A stretch of 64,000 nt of DNA from an uncultured bacterium (lineage in GTDB: Bacteria; Planctomycetota; UBA1135; GCA-002686595): contig CADEGS010000003.1 of the NCBI GenBank assembly GCA_902826945.1, positions 31,194-95,193 on the forward strand, written 5' to 3'. Made by a program: the position numbers and the translations under genes. This document shows positions 33,663-42,877 of this stretch, piece by piece. Within the stretch, counting starts at the first letter, position 1; the number at the start of each line of letters is the position of its first letter. The notes below the pieces were generated by a model, which saw nothing but the letters and a program-made list of their open reading frames with translations, had not been told where the DNA came from and searched no databases.

Positions 33663-35843
33663 TCAGGGCAGGACGAAGATGCTCGAGGCTCCGGCCAGGT
33701 AGGCCTCGCCGGCGGCATCGAAGAAGAAGCCCTGCGCGTAGAAGCGCTCGAAGCCGCCACCCAGGGCGAGCGCCGTCGGCACCAGGACATCCTTCTCCAG
33801 GGTGCCGCCGGGAGGCACGACCCCCTCGACCACGAAGTCGTAGGGCGGCGCCACCAGGCGCGTTCCCTGGTGCAGGATCAGGTAGCCCTTCGAGGGAGCC
33901 GCCGAGACGACGCTCATCAGGACGTCTCCCGGCTTGCCCTCGGCCACCAGTCGCGCCCGGCCCGCGCTGCCCTCGACCTCGTGGACGCGGTAGCGGCGCA
34001 GCTCGCTGCACAGGTCCTCGATCAGACCGTAGCGATCGAGCGCGTCCGCGCCGTCCTCGAACAACCCCTCGCCGCCGCGACCGCCCGCGAACGAGCAGCC
34101 GAGCGTACGAGCTTCTCCCTCGGCCCACAGACCGACCCCTCCGTCGCCTCCCAGGGCGCGCGCGTCGCGGACGGGATCGCCCGCGCCGTCGCCTCCGTGG
34201 AAGGTGGTCCCCATCGCGAACAGGCGGCCGTAGGTGACGACGGCGCCGTGTCCGCCCGATCCCGATTCGCCGAGCCCGCGGGCGCCGGCGACCTCGCTGT
34301 CGTAGAGCGACACGTCCGAGGCGTAGGCGCGCACGCCGGCCAGCGCCTCGTGCGCGCCGCTCGCGCCGCTCGTGAGCCCGCGCTGCGCGCTGGCGCGGCT
34401 CTGCAGGAGCACGACGGCCGAGGAGCTCTCGACCGTGAGCGCGTCGGCGTCCACGGCCTCGATCGTGCAGCTCTCGACCCACAGCGCGCCGGCGGCGCGC
34501 TCGACGGCGAGCGCCGTCTTGCCCGGCCGCGGGGAGAGGCGCAGGTTGCGCAGCACGACGCTCTCGTTCGCCGCCAGGCCGGCGTAGCGCAGGCCGCGCA
34601 CGAGCACCGGAGCGGCGCCGCGCCCCAGGATCGAGACGCCCTTGCCCTCGAACGCGACGGCCTCGTAGCCCTCGGGCGACGCGGCCAGGGCGATCAGGTC
34701 GCCCGAGCGCGCCGCCGCGGCGGCCTCGCCGAGCGTCTCGAAGTCCGCGCCGCCGGCCGGGTCCACGAACCACACGTGGCCCGGCGCGATGCGCTCGTCC
34801 ACGGTCACGTCGAGCGGCGAGGACTCGTCGATCGCGGCCGCGACCCCGAAGGCAGCGCGCGCGGGGAGCCCCGCGCCTGCGGGCGCCTGCGCGGCGGGCG
34901 CGGCGGCGACGGCCTGCGGCGCGCGCGGCGCCGCGGCGGGCGCGGCGACCGGCTCGGCCAGGCTGCCCCAGGTCGTGCCCTCGGCGCTGCGCCGGCTGCG
35001 GCCGAGACCCTGGACGGGCTCGACCTCGACCGCGGGCTCGGGGGGCCAGGTGTCCCAGCCGTCGTTGCCGAGGCCGCGGTCGCTCGGGTGCTCGTCCGTC
35101 GCGCCCGGCCCGAAGCCGGGGTCGAGCCTCACGACGCGGGGCTCGCCGGCCGCGCCGTCCGCGGCGCCCGCGTGCGCGTCGGGCGTTCCGGAGCGCTCGC
35201 CGAGCAGGAACAGCGTCGCGAGCCCGGCCGCGATCGCGACGGGACGCCAGGGCTGCGCGGGCTCGGGCGGCAGCGCTCGCTCGCGCAGGCGCAGGAGCGC
35301 GACCATCCAGGCGTGGCGGCCGCCGGGGAAGTCGCCGTCGAGGCGCGTGCGCAGCGCGGCCAGCGCGCGCTTGATCCGCGTGCGGGCGGTCTCGATCGGC
35401 ACGCCCATGCGGCGTGCGACCTCGCGCGGCGGCAGGCCCTCGAAGAAACGCAGCTCGATCGACGTCCGGTACGGCTCCGCGAGGCGGCTGACCGCGTCGG
35501 AGACGCAGGAGCGGATCGAGTCGATCTCGAGCGCCTCGTCGGGCGCGGGCCGCGTCGTCTGCTGCTCGACCGCCTGCTCGCGCGCGACGCGCGTGCGGTG
35601 GCGGCGGATCAGGTCGATCGAGCGGTTCTTGGCGATGCGCGCGAGCCAGGTGCGCGGCTTGCGTACGGGCTCCGGCGCGCTGGTGAGGACGGCCAGCCAC
35701 GTCTGCTGGACGACGTCCTCGGAGTCGTGCGAGTCGCCGAGGAGCTCGTGCACCATGCGCTGGAGGAAGTCGCGGTGCTCGAGCAGCCCTTCGACGTCGG
35801 AGGACGCCGTGGGCGCGGTAGGGGAACACGCGGTGGCTTTCAT
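33663..35843 (-). CDS. ECF sigma factor fused to a membrane helix and extracytoplasmic beta-helix
   Basis: A 726-residue fusion. Residues 20-90 are sigma-70 region 2 (DSEDVVQQTWLAVL, RTWLARIAKNRSIDLIRRHR). Residues 115-168 are region 4 with the helix EVARRMGVPIETARTRIKRA. A single membrane helix (RPVAIAAGLATLFLLG, 200-215) is followed by a disordered Pro/Ala linker. From about residue 370, FVDPAGGADFETLGEAAAA opens a right-handed beta-helix-like domain. A closing domain of about 150 residues ends the protein. Sensing outside and transcription control inside would be joined in one chain, so proteolytic release is plausible. The start has AGGAGACG. TAGATT at 35889-35894 may be its -10 box. Confidence 0.88.
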   Translation of the reverse strand: MKATACSPTAPTASSDVEGLLEHRDFLQRMVHELLGDSHDSEDVVQQTWLAVLTSAPEPVRKPRTWLARIAKNRSIDLIRRHRTRVAREQAVEQQTTRPAPDEALEIDSIRSCVSDAVSRLAEPYRTSIELRFFEGLPPREVARRMGVPIETARTRIKRALAALRTRLDGDFPGGRHAWMVALLRLRERALPPEPAQPWRPVAIAAGLATLFLLGERSGTPDAHAGAADGAAGEPRVVRLDPGFGPGATDEHPSDRGLGNDGWDTWPPEPAVEVEPVQGLGRSRRSAEGTTWGSLAEPVAAPAAAPRAPQAVAAAPAAQAPAGAGLPARAAFGVAAAIDESSPLDVTVDERIAPGHVWFVDPAGGADFETLGEAAAAARSGDLIALAASPEGYEAVAFEGKGVSILGRGAAPVLVRGLRYAGLAANESVVLRNLRLSPRPGKTALAVERAAGALWVESCTIEAVDADALTVESSSAVVLLQSRASAQRGLTSGASGAHEALAGVRAYASDVSLYDSEVAGARGLGESGSGGHGAVVTYGRLFAMGTTFHGGDGAGDPVRDARALGGDGGVGLWAEGEARTLGCSFAGGRGGEGLFEDGADALDRYGLIEDLCSELRRYRVHEVEGSAGRARLVAEGKPGDVLMSVVSAAPSKGYLILHQGTRLVAPPYDFVVEGVVPPGGTLEKDVLVPTALALGGGFERFYAQGFFFDAAGEAYLAGASSIFVLP

Positions 35844-35930
35844 GCGTCGTCTCCTGTGCGAGCGCGGGGTGCGCCCGACGACCGCCCCAATCTAGCAGCC
35901 GAACCGCGTTTTCTGGGCCGTCCGTGGGGT

Positions 35931-35950
35931 TCCCCGGCTTTTTTCGGGGA
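35931..35950. other. Small hairpin with T-rich loop in the sigma-factor promoter region
   Basis: TCCCCG (35931-35936) and CGGGGA (35945-35950) enclose GCTTTTTT. It lies between the methyltransferase stop (35982) and the fused sigma-factor start (35843), in the most AT-rich stretch nearby. It could end methyltransferase transcription or be part of the sigma-gene control region. Confidence 0.35.
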
Positions 35951-35981
35951 TTCGTGAACCGCCCCTGGGGAGGGCTGCGAC

Positions 35982-36809
35982 CTACGCCCGGACGGTGCTC
36001 TGGCCCCGCTTCACCAGCCGGACCAGAGGGTACGACCACAGGCGCACCGCGGCTCCCGGGAAGCGGTCCTCGAAGGCCGAGAGCGCCCCGTAGAGCCGGC
36101 GTCCGAGGGCGTTCTTCGGGACCAGCGCCCGCTCGAAGCGCGCGCTCAGGGGGTGCCAGGGGTGGAAGCTGACCTCGGCCAGGTCGCGGAAGCGCTTCCA
36201 CCAGCCCAGGCGGTGGACGTGGAAGTAGACCTCGCCGCCCGCCAGCAGGCGGTTCAGCCCCAGGCGGCGGTAGGCCTGCTGGAGCGCGTCGAGCGGCGCC
36301 AGCGGGTTGCGGTAGACGAGCACGATCGCGCGCCCCGGCTTGCTCGTGCGCAGGAGCTCGCGCACGGCGCGCTCCTGCGCGTCGGCGTGGATGTGGTAGA
36401 GGACGTGGTTCGCGATCGTCGCGTCGAAGTGGTCGTCGGGGAACGGCAGGTCGAGCAGGCTCGCCTGCACGTACGTGCACGCGTCGCCGAGCTTCTCGCG
36501 CGCGAGCTCGAGCGCCTGGCGCGAGAGGTCCACGCAGGTGCGGCGCGCGAAGCGGCCGTAGCTCTCGAGGTAGTCGGCGCGGCGCGCGGGGCCGGAGCCG
36601 GCGTCGAGGAAGGTCTCGCCCGCCGCGGCGAGGTGCTGGCCGATCTTCTGGTCGCACTTGCGCGCGTAGGCCGCGGCGGCGCCGCCGCCGACCTCCCACA
36701 GGCGCGTGTCGAGCGAGGCGCCGCTGGCGTCGGGCGCCCAGCCCTCGCCTTCGTAGAAGCGTCGCACGCGGGCCTCGGTGGCCCGGCTCTCCTCGCTGAC
36801 CGGCTTCAA
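35982..36809 (-). CDS. SAM-dependent methyltransferase (class I)
   Basis: A 275-residue class I methyltransferase. Motif I is ETFLDAGSGPARRADYLES near residue 65, motif II CVDLSRQALELAREKLGD near 92, and motif IV SLLDLPFPDDHFDATIANHV near 117, followed by a helical C-terminal region. The substrate is not evident. The start is a TTG at 36809, 20 bases after a TATGCT box; no ATG or GTG gives a better N terminus. It is divergent from the PPK2 gene and followed by the fused sigma factor on the same strand. Confidence 0.85.
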   Translation of the reverse strand: MKPVSEESRATEARVRRFYEGEGWAPDASGASLDTRLWEVGGGAAAAYARKCDQKIGQHLAAAGETFLDAGSGPARRADYLESYGRFARRTCVDLSRQALELAREKLGDACTYVQASLLDLPFPDDHFDATIANHVLYHIHADAQERAVRELLRTSKPGRAIVLVYRNPLAPLDALQQAYRRLGLNRLLAGGEVYFHVHRLGWWKRFRDLAEVSFHPWHPLSARFERALVPKNALGRRLYGALSAFEDRFPGAAVRLWSYPLVRLVKRGQSTVRA

Positions 36810-36934
36810 GGGGACCCCGGAGGGCGCAGAGCATATCGGCGCGCGGCGCGGGCCCGCTCCAGCGGGAGCGCGCTCGCGCCGCGCGCGGCCCCCGCTACCG
36901 TGGGGCCTGCCCGCTCCCCCGCGAGGCCCCGCCG

Positions 36935-37819
36935 ATGCTCCAGCCGCCCGAGAGCCCCTACCGCGTGCCGTACGACGGCTCCTTCCGGGTGTCGCGCGCG
37001 CCGACCGCGCCGCCCGCGCCCGCGCCCGGGAAGAAGGCCTGCGAGGAGCGGCTGGCGCGCCTGGTGGGGGAGCTCGAGGCCTTGCAGCGCGACCTCGTGG
37101 CCGACGACCGCTGGGCGCTCCTGCTCGTGTTCCAGGCGCTCGACGCGGCCGGCAAGGACGGCACGATCCGCGCCGTCACGACCGGCATCGCCCCGGCCGG
37201 GTTCCAGGTCGTCTCGTTCAAGCGGCCGAGCGCGAGCGAGCTCGATCACGACTTCCTGTGGCGCACCGCGCGCGAGCTGCCCGAGCGCGGGCGCATCGGC
37301 ATCTTCAACCGCAGCTACTACGAGGAGGTGCTCGTCGTGCGCGTGCACCCCGAGCTGCTCGACGCGCAGCGGCTGCCCGAGCGCCCGCCGCTGGCGGAGC
37401 TGTGGCGCGAGCGCCTCGAGTCGATCCGCGAGCACGAGCGCCACCTGGCGCGCAACGGCACGGCGATCCTGAAGTTCTGGCTGAACGTGTCGCGCGCCGA
37501 GCAGGCGCGGCGCCTGCTGGCGCGTCTCGAGGATCCGGACAAGCGCTGGAAGTTCGAGGCGCGCGACGTGGACGAGCGCGAGCGCTGGGACGACTACCTG
37601 GCGGCGTACGAGGACGCGCTCAACGCGACCTCGCGCCCGTGGGCGCCGTGGTACGCGGTGCCCGCCGACGACAAGCACGTCCTGCGCGTGACCGTGGCCG
37701 AGATCCTGCGCGACGCGCTGCGCGCGCTGCCCCTGACCCGGCCAGGCCTCGACCCGGGCGAGGCCGGGGCGCGCGGCGCGCTGGTGGAGCGGCTGCGCCG
37801 GGAGGCGCGCGAGGGGTAG
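36935..37819 (+). CDS. Polyphosphate kinase 2 family (PPK2)
   Basis: A 294-residue PPK2 domain protein, which transfers phosphate between polyphosphate and nucleotides. Walker A is DAAGKDGTIRA (residues 70-80). The lid and Walker B region has RIGIFNRSYYEEVLVVRVHP, and LKFWLNVSRAEQARRLLARL plus KRWKFEARDVDERERWDDY complete the family pattern. Its length fits a one-domain PPK2. Which nucleotide it uses cannot be told from sequence. TACCGT at 36896-36901 is a candidate -10 box. Confidence 0.95.
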   Translation: MLQPPESPYRVPYDGSFRVSRAPTAPPAPAPGKKACEERLARLVGELEALQRDLVADDRWALLLVFQALDAAGKDGTIRAVTTGIAPAGFQVVSFKRPSASELDHDFLWRTARELPERGRIGIFNRSYYEEVLVVRVHPELLDAQRLPERPPLAELWRERLESIREHERHLARNGTAILKFWLNVSRAEQARRLLARLEDPDKRWKFEARDVDERERWDDYLAAYEDALNATSRPWAPWYAVPADDKHVLRVTVAEILRDALRALPLTRPGLDPGEAGARGALVERLRREAREG

Positions 37820-37920
37820 GCCGGCGGAAGCGCGCTCGTCCCTCGGCACGCCGGCCGGGGCGCCGTAGAGTCGAGGCGCCGGTCCGCTCGGCCGGCGCTC
37901 TCCTGCATGGAGGGGCCTGG

Positions 37921-38508
37921 ATGGACGGCACGGAACACGACGACGCGGACGACGCGCGCACGCGCGTGACCCGCCTGCTGCGCCAGGGCGGCGAGCCCGG
38001 GCCGGAGCTCTTCGGCCTGGTCTACGAGGAGCTGCGCGCGATCGCGTCGCGGCGCATGGGAAACGAGCGGGCGGGGCACACGCTGCAGGCCACCGCGCTC
38101 GTGCACGAGGCCTGGCTGCGCCTGGCGGGGGACGAGGCCTCCGGCTGGCGCGACCGCGGGCACTTCTACGCCGCCGCCTCCGAGGCGATGCGTCGCATCC
38201 TGATCGACCACGCGCGGCGCGTGCGCAGCCAGAAGCGCGGCGGGGACGCGCAGCGCGTGACGCTCGGGACCGAGGCCACGCCCGACGCGCAGGTCGAGCT
38301 CGAGGCGGAGGAGCTCCTGGCGCTGGACGAGGCGCTCGGGCGCCTCGAGCGCGAGGACGCCCGGGCCGCGGAGGTGACGCGCCTGCGCTTCTTCGGCGGC
38401 CTCTCGGTCGAGGAGACGGCGCAGGCGCTCGGGATCTCGGAGCGCTCGGTCCACCGCGAGTGGACCTTCGGCCGGGCGCGGCTGTTCGAGCTCCTGGGCG
38501 AGGGCTGA
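37921..38508 (+). CDS. ECF sigma factor, planctomycete-type subfamily
   Basis: A 195-residue sigma-70 family factor of the ECF subfamily that is abundant in planctomycetes and related bacteria. Region 2 includes LFGLVYEELRAIASRRMGNE, LQATALVHEAWLRLAG and FYAAASEAMRRILIDHARR. Region 4 includes VTRLRFFGGLSVEETAQAL and GISERSVHREWTFGRA. GGAGGGG precedes the ATG. Such factors usually lie before a Ser/Thr kinase gene; here an MBOAT acyltransferase follows, so it may be an orphan. TAGAGT at 37866-37871 is a candidate -10 box. Confidence 0.93.
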   Translation: MDGTEHDDADDARTRVTRLLRQGGEPGPELFGLVYEELRAIASRRMGNERAGHTLQATALVHEAWLRLAGDEASGWRDRGHFYAAASEAMRRILIDHARRVRSQKRGGDAQRVTLGTEATPDAQVELEAEELLALDEALGRLEREDARAAEVTRLRFFGGLSVEETAQALGISERSVHREWTFGRARLFELLGEG

Positions 38509-38628
38509 TCCCGAGCCGGGCGGCGGGTCGAGAGAGCGTTCCGCGCCGCGGACGCAGCGCGCCGGCGCGCCCGCTCGTACCCTATCGCGGACGGGTCGCG
38601 CGACCCGCGCCCGGGTGCGTCGGGGCCG

Positions 38629-40071
38629 ATGGTCTTCAGCTCGACCGTCTTCCTGTTCCTGTTCTTGCCGCTCGTCCTGGCGAGCCACCTGCTCGTTCCG
38701 GCGCGCTGGCGGAACGCGCACCTGCTGGCGGCGAGCCTCCTCTTCTACGCCTGGGGCGAGGTGTGGGTCGTGCTCGCGCTCCTGGGCTCGATCCTCGGCA
38801 ACCACGCCCTCGGGCTGGCCGTGGCGCGCACGCGCGCGGGGCCGCGCGGCCGGCTCGTGCTGGGGCTGTCCGTCAGCGCGAACCTCGTCTTGCTGGCGGT
38901 CTTCAAGTACGCCGACTTCCTGGTCGGCGACGCCAACGCGCTCCTCGGGCTGGCCGGCCTGCCGCTGCTGCCCCTGCCGGGGCTGAAGCTCCCGATCGGG
39001 ATCTCGTTCTACACCTTCCAGGCCGTCTCCTACCTCGTGGACGTGTTCCGCGGGCACGTGCAGGCGCAGCGGAGCCGCGTCGCCTTCGGCCTCTACCTGG
39101 CGCTCTTCCCGCAGCTCATCGCGGGCCCGATCGTGCGCTACGGCGACATCGCGCGCGAGATCGCCGCGCGCCGCCTCTCGTGGGCGGGCTTCGCCGCCGG
39201 CGTGCCGCGCTTCGTCGTCGGGCTGGCGAAGAAGATGCTCGTCGCCAACACGCTCTCGGAGCTCGCCGACGTGGTGTTCGACGGCGACGTGGCGCTGCTC
39301 GACGCGCGCCTGGCCTGGATCGGGATCGCCGCCTACACGCTGCAGATCTACTTCGACTTCTCGGGCTACTCGGACATGGCGATCGGGCTCGGGCACATGC
39401 TCGGCTTCACCCTGCCCGAGAACTTCCGCCACCCCTACGTCGCGCGCTCGGTGCGCGAGATCTGGACGCGCTGGCACGTCACGCTCACGACGTGGTTCCG
39501 CGACTACGTCTACGTCCCGATGGGCGGCAACCGGCGCGGACCGGCGCGCGTCGCCTTCAACCTCGTCACGGTCTTCGTGCTGTGCGGGCTGTGGCACGGC
39601 GCGAGCTGGAACTACGTCGTGTTCGGCCTGTACCAGGGCCTGTTCCTGGTGCTCGAGCGCCAGCCGGCCGTCGCGCGCGGCCTGGGGCGCCTGTGGCGCC
39701 CGCTGCAGCACGCCTACGCGCTGGGCGCGTGGATGATCGGGCTGGCGATCTTCCGCACGGAGACGCTCGCGGAGGCCGGGCGCGCCCAGCTCGCGCTGCT
39801 CGGCCTGGCGCGCCCGGCGGGCGAGCTCGCGCTGCTGGTGCGCAACGACCAGTGGCTGGCGCTCGGCGTCGGCGCGCTGGCCTCGCTGCCCTGGGTGCCC
39901 TGGATCCGCCGCCGCGCCGGCGCGACCGGGGACGCGCTCGACTGGGGCCCGGGCTGGCGCGGCGTGCTCCTGCACGGCGGCGCGGCGTGCGGCCTCGCGG
40001 CGCTGCTCCTCCTGTCGGTGCTCCAGCTCGCGGGCGGGACGCACAACCCCTTCCTGTACTTCCGGTTCTGA
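38629..40071 (+). CDS. MBOAT O-acyltransferase (AlgI-like)
   Basis: A 480-residue polytopic membrane-bound O-acyltransferase. It shows the AlgI pattern: VFSSTVFLFLFLPLVLASHL, PIGISFYTFQAVSYLVDVFR, LFPQLIAGPIVRYGDI, YFDFSGYSDMAIGLG, WTRWHVTLTTWFRDYVYVPM and the catalytic His in CGLWHGASWNYVVFG. It passes acyl groups, usually acetyl, to the periplasm for polysaccharide O-acetylation. The AlgX/AlgJ-like partner begins four bases after its stop, forming a standard two-gene module. No polysaccharide synthase is adjacent. Confidence 0.95.
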   Translation: MVFSSTVFLFLFLPLVLASHLLVPARWRNAHLLAASLLFYAWGEVWVVLALLGSILGNHALGLAVARTRAGPRGRLVLGLSVSANLVLLAVFKYADFLVGDANALLGLAGLPLLPLPGLKLPIGISFYTFQAVSYLVDVFRGHVQAQRSRVAFGLYLALFPQLIAGPIVRYGDIAREIAARRLSWAGFAAGVPRFVVGLAKKMLVANTLSELADVVFDGDVALLDARLAWIGIAAYTLQIYFDFSGYSDMAIGLGHMLGFTLPENFRHPYVARSVREIWTRWHVTLTTWFRDYVYVPMGGNRRGPARVAFNLVTVFVLCGLWHGASWNYVVFGLYQGLFLVLERQPAVARGLGRLWRPLQHAYALGAWMIGLAIFRTETLAEAGRAQLALLGLARPAGELALLVRNDQWLALGVGALASLPWVPWIRRRAGATGDALDWGPGWRGVLLHGGAACGLAALLLLSVLQLAGGTHNPFLYFRF

Positions 40072-40075
40072 GGCC

Positions 40076-41188
40076 ATGCCGCGCGCCGTCCCCGCCGTCC
40101 ACCGCTCGCTCGAGGGGCTCCTCGTCGGCCTGTTCGCGCTCGTCCTGTGCTTGCCGGCCGGCGTGCACGCCGTCCAGGGCGGCGACGGCGAGGGCACGCG
40201 CATGGAGTACCGCGTGCCGGCGCCGCTGCCCCGCCTGGCGTGGGACCCCGCCTTCCCGCGCGCGTTCGAGAAGTACTTCGACGACAACTTCGCGCTGCGC
40301 ACGCCGCTCGTGCGCTGGCACAACCGCATCAAGCTGATGTGGCTGGGCGCGTCGCCGAGCCCGACCTTCGTCGTGGGCGAGCACGGCTGGCTCTACTACA
40401 CCGGCGAGCGCGTGATGGAGAACCACACCGGCGCGCTGCGGCTCTCCGACGAGGAGCTCGAGCAGTGGCGCCGCGTGCTCGAGGCGCGCACCGAGCTGTG
40501 CCGCGAGCTCGGCTGCGTCTACCTGCTCGTGGTCGTCCCCGACAAGGCCGCCGTCTATCCCGAGCACCTGCCCGCGGCCTACCGCCACCCCGAGCGGCGC
40601 ACGACGACCGACCAGCTGCGCGACCACATGGCCGCGCGCTCGAGCGTGCAGCCGCTCTTCCTGCACGAGACGCTGCGCCGCGCGCGTGGGCTGGAGGAGC
40701 TCGGGCTCTACTACCGCCTCGGCACGCACTGGAACGACCTCGGCGCCTGGCACGGCTACGAGGCGATCCTCGAGCGCCTCGCGCCGCTCGTGCCGCGCCT
40801 GCGCGCGCTGGAGCGCCCGCGCTTCGCGATCGATCCCGAGGGCCAGGACGACAACTTCGGCAAGCGGCTGCTCTTGCGCGAGGAGATGCCGCAGGAGATC
40901 GTCGTCATGGATCCCGCCCGGCCGCTCTGCGGGCGGCTCGTGGCGGAGGCCAGCGAGCCCGTGGCGGTGCGGGTGCTCGCGTGCGACGAGCGCGGGCGTG
41001 TCCCCGGCCTGGTCTTCTTCCACGACTCGATGGGCGACTGGCTCGAGCCGTACCTCGCGGACACGTTCTCGCGCGTGGTGTCGGTGAGCAAGGGTGCGTT
41101 CGACCGCGACCTGATCCGGCGCGAGAAGCCGGGGGTGGTGATCGAGGAGATGGGGGAGCGGCGGCTGTGGCGCGTGCCGCGCCGCTAG
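40076..41188 (+). CDS. AlgX/AlgJ-like SGNH acetyltransferase
   Basis: A 370-residue protein with an N-terminal anchor and an AlgX/AlgJ (SGNH-like) domain. Block features are FEKYFDDNFALRTPLVRWHN near residue 63, GEHGWLYYTG near 101, the Asp/Thr-His motif RLGTHWNDLGAWHGYEAI near 213, and the serine block VFFHDSMGDWLEPYLADTF near 318. It would transfer the acetyl group delivered by the neighbouring MBOAT protein onto an exported polysaccharide. The usual D-x-H reads T-H here, and the serine block HDSMG differs from GDSF. Both occur in this family. Confidence 0.9.
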   Translation: MPRAVPAVHRSLEGLLVGLFALVLCLPAGVHAVQGGDGEGTRMEYRVPAPLPRLAWDPAFPRAFEKYFDDNFALRTPLVRWHNRIKLMWLGASPSPTFVVGEHGWLYYTGERVMENHTGALRLSDEELEQWRRVLEARTELCRELGCVYLLVVVPDKAAVYPEHLPAAYRHPERRTTTDQLRDHMAARSSVQPLFLHETLRRARGLEELGLYYRLGTHWNDLGAWHGYEAILERLAPLVPRLRALERPRFAIDPEGQDDNFGKRLLLREEMPQEIVVMDPARPLCGRLVAEASEPVAVRVLACDERGRVPGLVFFHDSMGDWLEPYLADTFSRVVSVSKGAFDRDLIRREKPGVVIEEMGERRLWRVPRR

Positions 41189-41308
41189 CGCCCCTTCCCA
41201 CCCGCCTCCCCCCGCCCACCCGGGGCAGGACGCGCGGCGTGCGACGCGGTTGCGCGCGCGGAACGGGATTCTCGGCGCACGGCGCTCGCCGCGCGGGCCT
41301 GGCGTCCG

Positions 41309-42670
41309 CTAGGCCACCCACACCGTCTTCGCGCTCACGAACTCCCGGATGCCCTCCTCCGAGAGCTCGCGCCCGTAGCCGGACTCGCGCACGCCGCCGA
41401 ACGGCAGGCGCGGGTCGGAGCGCACGAAGGCGTTGACGAAGCACGAGCCGGCGACGAGCTCCTCGCGCGCGATGCGCTCGCCCTCGGCGAGGTCGGCGGT
41501 GAAAACCGCCGCGCCCAGGCCGTAGCGCGAGTCGGCGGCGAGCCGCAGCGCGTCGGCGCGGTCGCGGGCGCGCTCGACGGCGGCGACGGGGCCGAAGAGC
41601 TCCTCGTCGTGGGCCGGCATGCCGGGGCGCACGCCGGCGAGCACGGTGGGCGGGTAGAAGTAGCCCTCGCCGGGCGGGAGCGCGCCGCCGAGCAGGAGCT
41701 CCGCGCCGGCGGCGACGCTGCGCGTCACCTGCGCGTGCAGCGCGTCGCGCAGGTCGGCGCGCGCCAGCGGCCCGAGCTCCACGCCCTCCTGGCGCGGGTC
41801 GCCGGTGCGCACCGCGCGCATGCGGCGCAGCAGACCCGCGACGAACGCGTCGTGGCGCTCGGCGACGACGACGAAGCGCTTGGCCGCGATGCAGCTCTGC
41901 CCGGCGTTGATCAGGCGGCTCTTCACGCACGCGTCGAGCGCGCTCTCGAGGTCGGCGTCCGCCAGGATCACGTAGGGGTCGCTGCCGCCGAGCTCGAGCA
42001 CGCACTTCTTGAGGCGCGCGCCCGCCGCGGCGGCGACGGCGCGGCCGGCGCGCGTGCTGCCCGTCAGCGTGACGGCGGCCACCTCGGGCAGGTCGAGCAG
42101 CTCGGGCACGCGCTCGACGTCCACCAGGAGCACCGCCAGCAGGTCCTCGGGGAAGCCGGCTTCGAGGAACAGGCGCTCCAGCGCGAGCGCGCAGCCGCAC
42201 ACGTTCGGCGCGTGCTTGAGCAGCGCGCCGTTGCCCGCCATCAGCGCCGGGGCGGCGAAGCGCAGCACCTGCCAGAAGGGGAAGTTCCAGGGCATGATCG
42301 CGAGCACCAGGCCCAGCGGCACGTGCACGACGACGCTGCGGCGCGCCTCGGTCGCGACCGGGCGGTCGGCCAGGAAGCGCTCCGCGTGCGATGCGTAGTG
42401 ACGCGCCGCCAGCGCGCACTTCGCGACCTCCGCGCGCCCCTCGGGGAGCGGCTTCCCCATCTCCTGCGCCATCAGCAGCGCCAGCGACTCGGCGTCGCGC
42501 TCGAGCAGCCCGGCCAGCGCCTCGAAGCGGCTGCCGCGCTCTGCGAACGAGCGCCGCGCCCATGCGCGCTGCGCCGCGGCGGCCGCGCGCGCGCGCTCCA
42601 GCGCGCGCGGCCAGGAGGTCGGCTCGTAACGGCGCACGAGCGCGCCGGTCGCGGGATCGATCGTCTCCAT
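41309..42670 (-). CDS. NAD(P)-dependent aldehyde dehydrogenase (succinate-semialdehyde type)
   Basis: A 453-residue aldehyde dehydrogenase. The Rossmann and catalytic parts are intact: IMPWNFPFWQVLRFAAPALM near residue 125, LTGSTRAGRAV near 202, general base Glu226 in LELGGSD, catalytic Cys260 in NAGQSCIAAKRF, and ELFGPVAAVERARD near 355. The overall sequence is most like the Sad/GabD short group that oxidises succinate semialdehyde and related aldehydes. NAD versus NADP use is not resolved. The MITE-like element starts 42 bases upstream of the start codon and may contribute to its promoter region. Confidence 0.93.
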   Translation of the reverse strand: METIDPATGALVRRYEPTSWPRALERARAAAAAQRAWARRSFAERGSRFEALAGLLERDAESLALLMAQEMGKPLPEGRAEVAKCALAARHYASHAERFLADRPVATEARRSVVVHVPLGLVLAIMPWNFPFWQVLRFAAPALMAGNGALLKHAPNVCGCALALERLFLEAGFPEDLLAVLLVDVERVPELLDLPEVAAVTLTGSTRAGRAVAAAAGARLKKCVLELGGSDPYVILADADLESALDACVKSRLINAGQSCIAAKRFVVVAERHDAFVAGLLRRMRAVRTGDPRQEGVELGPLARADLRDALHAQVTRSVAAGAELLLGGALPPGEGYFYPPTVLAGVRPGMPAHDEELFGPVAAVERARDRADALRLAADSRYGLGAAVFTADLAEGERIAREELVAGSCFVNAFVRSDPRLPFGGVRESGYGRELSEEGIREFVSAKTVWVA

Positions 42671-42711
42671 CGCTCGGGGAACGCGCGGCTTCGCGCTCCC
42701 CGCGGGCGTCG

Positions 42712-42877
42712 CTAGTGTCCTTTCTCAGGAGTACGCATGCACATTCCGTCCTCATCCGCCGACTGGCAAGGCGCGACGACGACCGCGGTTCCAGGGCGAA
42801 CCGCCGAGGAGGAGCAACGCAGCCAGGCGGTGGAGGAGGGCGGAAGGTGCATGCGTACTTCTGAGACAGGACCCTAG
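42712..42877. mobile_element. 166-bp palindromic MITE-like element
   Basis: The ends are inverted repeats of about 37 bases (42712-42748 and 42841-42877) that agree at 33 positions. Both begin CTAG and contain the core GTACGCATGCAC. CTAG at both edges may be target duplication, as for IS5-like elements. A central stem, 42785-42791 with 42798-42804, and further partial complementarity make the whole element one long imperfect hairpin. It has no transposase and is inserted between the aldehyde dehydrogenase start and the M64 peptidase stop; the stop codon TAG lies in the element's right end. Confidence 0.75.
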
